DNA from: an uncultured Collinsella sp.
GTDB lineage: Bacteria; Actinomycetota; Coriobacteriia; Coriobacteriales; Coriobacteriaceae
Assembly (NCBI GenBank): GCA_902470815.1
Contig: CABRHS010000026.1
Location: 1 to 8,124 of the forward strand
Reading direction: 5' to 3'
Length of the DNA stretch: 8,124 bases
In this document: piece after piece, positions 7,051 to 8,124 of the stretch
Layout of the letters: the number at the start of each line of letters is the position of its first letter
How positions within the stretch are numbered: the first letter of the stretch is position 1
Made by a program: the position numbers and the translations under genes
The notes under the pieces: model-generated
The model's database searches: none
What the model was told of the DNA's origin: nothing
What the model saw: the letters and a program-made list of their open reading frames with translations, nothing else

Positions 7051-7089
7051 CACTGAAAGTGCCGATGTTCAAGATGGGTCGTGATCTGT

Positions 7090-7941
7090 ATGGGCAAGTA
7101 CGTAATCGTGGTGGAGTCCGGCGCGGATGTGTCGCCGGAGCTTTGTGAGCGTCACGGTATCGTGGTTGTTCCCATGCACGTGACGATCGGCGACGAGACG
7201 GTGGACGACGGCTCGATCGACCCGCTCGAGATCTACTCCCGCTGCAACGAGCTCGGGCAGATGCCCAAGACGAGCGGCTGCGCGCCGGCGGACTTCGAGG
7301 AGGTCTACGACCGCATCCATGCCGAGCAGCCCGACGCCACCATCCTGCACCTCGCGTATTCCGAGGTGACCACCTGCTCGCACCAGTCCTCCAAGATCGC
7401 CGCTCAGGGCCGCGACTACGTGCGGTCGATGGACACGCGCTTCGTCTCCGTGGGCCAGTCCCTCATCGCTGTGGAGGCGGCGAAGTTCATCGAGGTCCAT
7501 CCCGATGCGACGGTGGAGGAGATCTTCGCCTTCGTCGAGACCGTGATGGACCGCGTGCTTCTCGGCTTCGTCCCCACCGACCTCGCCTTCCTCAAGGCGG
7601 GCGGCCGCCTTTCCAACGTGGCCTTCCTCGGTGCCCATCTGCTCAAGATCAAGCCGTGCATCGAGGTCACGGGCGGCAAGTTCGTCGCGACCAAGAAGTT
7701 CCGCGGCTCCATGCTCAAATGCGCCCGCGCCTTCCTCGACCACATGGTCGAGAAGGGCGATATCGATTACTCGCGCATCGGCCTCGCGTACTCCGTGGGC
7801 CTCTCCGAGGAGCTCCGCGACGACATGGAGGTCTACGCCCGCGAGCTCGGCTTTGAGGACATCACCTGGACGCAGGTGGGCGGCGTGATCTCCAGCCACT
7901 GCGGCCCCACCGCCTTTGGCGCGGTCCTGCTGCGGAAGTAG
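7090..7941 (+). CDS. DegV family fatty-acid-binding protein (FakB-like)
   Basis: DegV/FakB proteins bind a fatty acid and, in the characterised cases, present it to the kinase FakA for acyl-phosphate formation. The 283-residue product has the normal length. It shows VESGADVSPEL at 8-18 (family TDSxADL), KTSGCAPADF at 60-69 with Thr61 and Ser62 at the head-group site, TDLAFLKAGGRLSNVAFLG at 163-181, LLKIKPCIEV at 184-193, and VGGVISSHCGPTAFG at 263-277 with the conserved His270. The segment at 90-100 (YSEVTTCSHQS) is unlike the usual SxLSGTYQSA, so the pocket region may be diverged. No FakA gene is in the window. ATG 7090 is preferred; GTG 7081 in the same frame is an alternative, and neither has a strong ribosome site (AAGATGGG at 7071-7078 is the nearest). 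There is no signal peptide; it is presumably cytosolic. Family assignment is secure; ligand and partner are inferred. Confidence 0.9.
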   Translation: MGKYVIVVESGADVSPELCERHGIVVVPMHVTIGDETVDDGSIDPLEIYSRCNELGQMPKTSGCAPADFEEVYDRIHAEQPDATILHLAYSEVTTCSHQSSKIAAQGRDYVRSMDTRFVSVGQSLIAVEAAKFIEVHPDATVEEIFAFVETVMDRVLLGFVPTDLAFLKAGGRLSNVAFLGAHLLKIKPCIEVTGGKFVATKKFRGSMLKCARAFLDHMVEKGDIDYSRIGLAYSVGLSEELRDDMEVYARELGFEDITWTQVGGVISSHCGPTAFGAVLLRK

Positions 7942-7983
7942 GCCGAGTGCGCCCAAAGCGTCAAGCAGGTCAAAACCATCTCT

Positions 7984-8028
7984 TGCGCCCCGCGCCGAAG
8001 GAGTTGCTCCTTCGCTGCGCGGGGCGCA
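7984..8028. repeat. Long GC-rich hairpin after the DegV gene
   Basis: TGCGCCCCGCGC (7984-7995) pairs perfectly with GCGCGGGGCGCA (8017-8028). Inside it CGAAGGAG (7996-8003) pairs with CTCCTTCG (8007-8014) around the triloop TTG, leaving CT at 8015-8016 as a bulge. This totals 20 base pairs, the longest inverted repeat in the window. Neither strand has an adjoining T tract, so it is not a classic terminator. It lies 43 bp after the DegV stop. It may be a repeated extragenic palindrome or a non-canonical transcription end. Confidence 0.6.
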
Positions 8029-8124
8029 CACGCATGGAGCGTGAGCCTCGGAGAGCGCCATAAGGCCCATATCGCGTCACGAAAAGTGGTGTAGGGCCGT
8101 CCCCGGGGGTCGCAGCCTCGCCCC
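8029..8124. other. Right-edge sequence without recognised gene
   Basis: No frame here gives a recognisable protein. The only ATG-started frame of note (8035) stops after nine residues. A short GC palindrome-like run (CCCCGGGGG, 8101-8109) lies near the edge. The next gene presumably begins outside the window. Confidence 0.5.

Noticed and set aside
7069..8070. 333-codon minus-strand frame opposite the DegV gene
   Set aside because: Antisense shadow running into the GC-rich hairpin, with no recognisable domain.

Overview
The window looks like a piece of chromosome from a GC-rich anaerobic bacterium. A member of the Coriobacteriia (Collinsella/Olsenella-like) is my best guess, from the GC-rich codon use, a glycyl-radical activase typical of fermenters, a YclM/LysC-type aspartate kinase and a DegV-family lipid-binding protein. 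No 16S or other marker is present, so the taxonomy is inference. There is no sign of phage, IS element, CRISPR or tRNA.

Layout. Positions 1-677 hold no recognisable gene except a possible start codon of a leftward gene at the very left edge. This stretch does carry a perfect hairpin at 17-48, an AT-rich patch with short repeats at 190-255, and a strong rightward intrinsic terminator at 604-636. Next comes pflA (678-1496, +), the pyruvate formate-lyase activase, which ends at a bidirectional terminator (1530-1568). That terminator also serves the convergent threonine pair thrC-thrB (4159 down to 1747, - strand). A 242-bp divergent control region (4160-4401) separates thrC from lysC (4402-5766, +), which is followed by asd (5838-6863, +). 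A hairpin-rich gap then leads to a DegV-family gene (7090-7941, +). The window ends in non-coding sequence that contains a long GC-rich hairpin (7984-8028).

How the genes work together. lysC and asd turn aspartate into aspartyl phosphate and then aspartate semialdehyde, the branch point to lysine/diaminopimelate and to homoserine. thrB and thrC turn homoserine into O-phosphohomoserine and then threonine. Homoserine dehydrogenase (hom), which links the two halves, is not in the window. pflA and the DegV protein belong to other processes (anaerobic pyruvate cleavage; probable fatty-acid binding). The coding part is conventional. The unusual material is in the intergenic regions, and no undescribed multi-gene system is visible.
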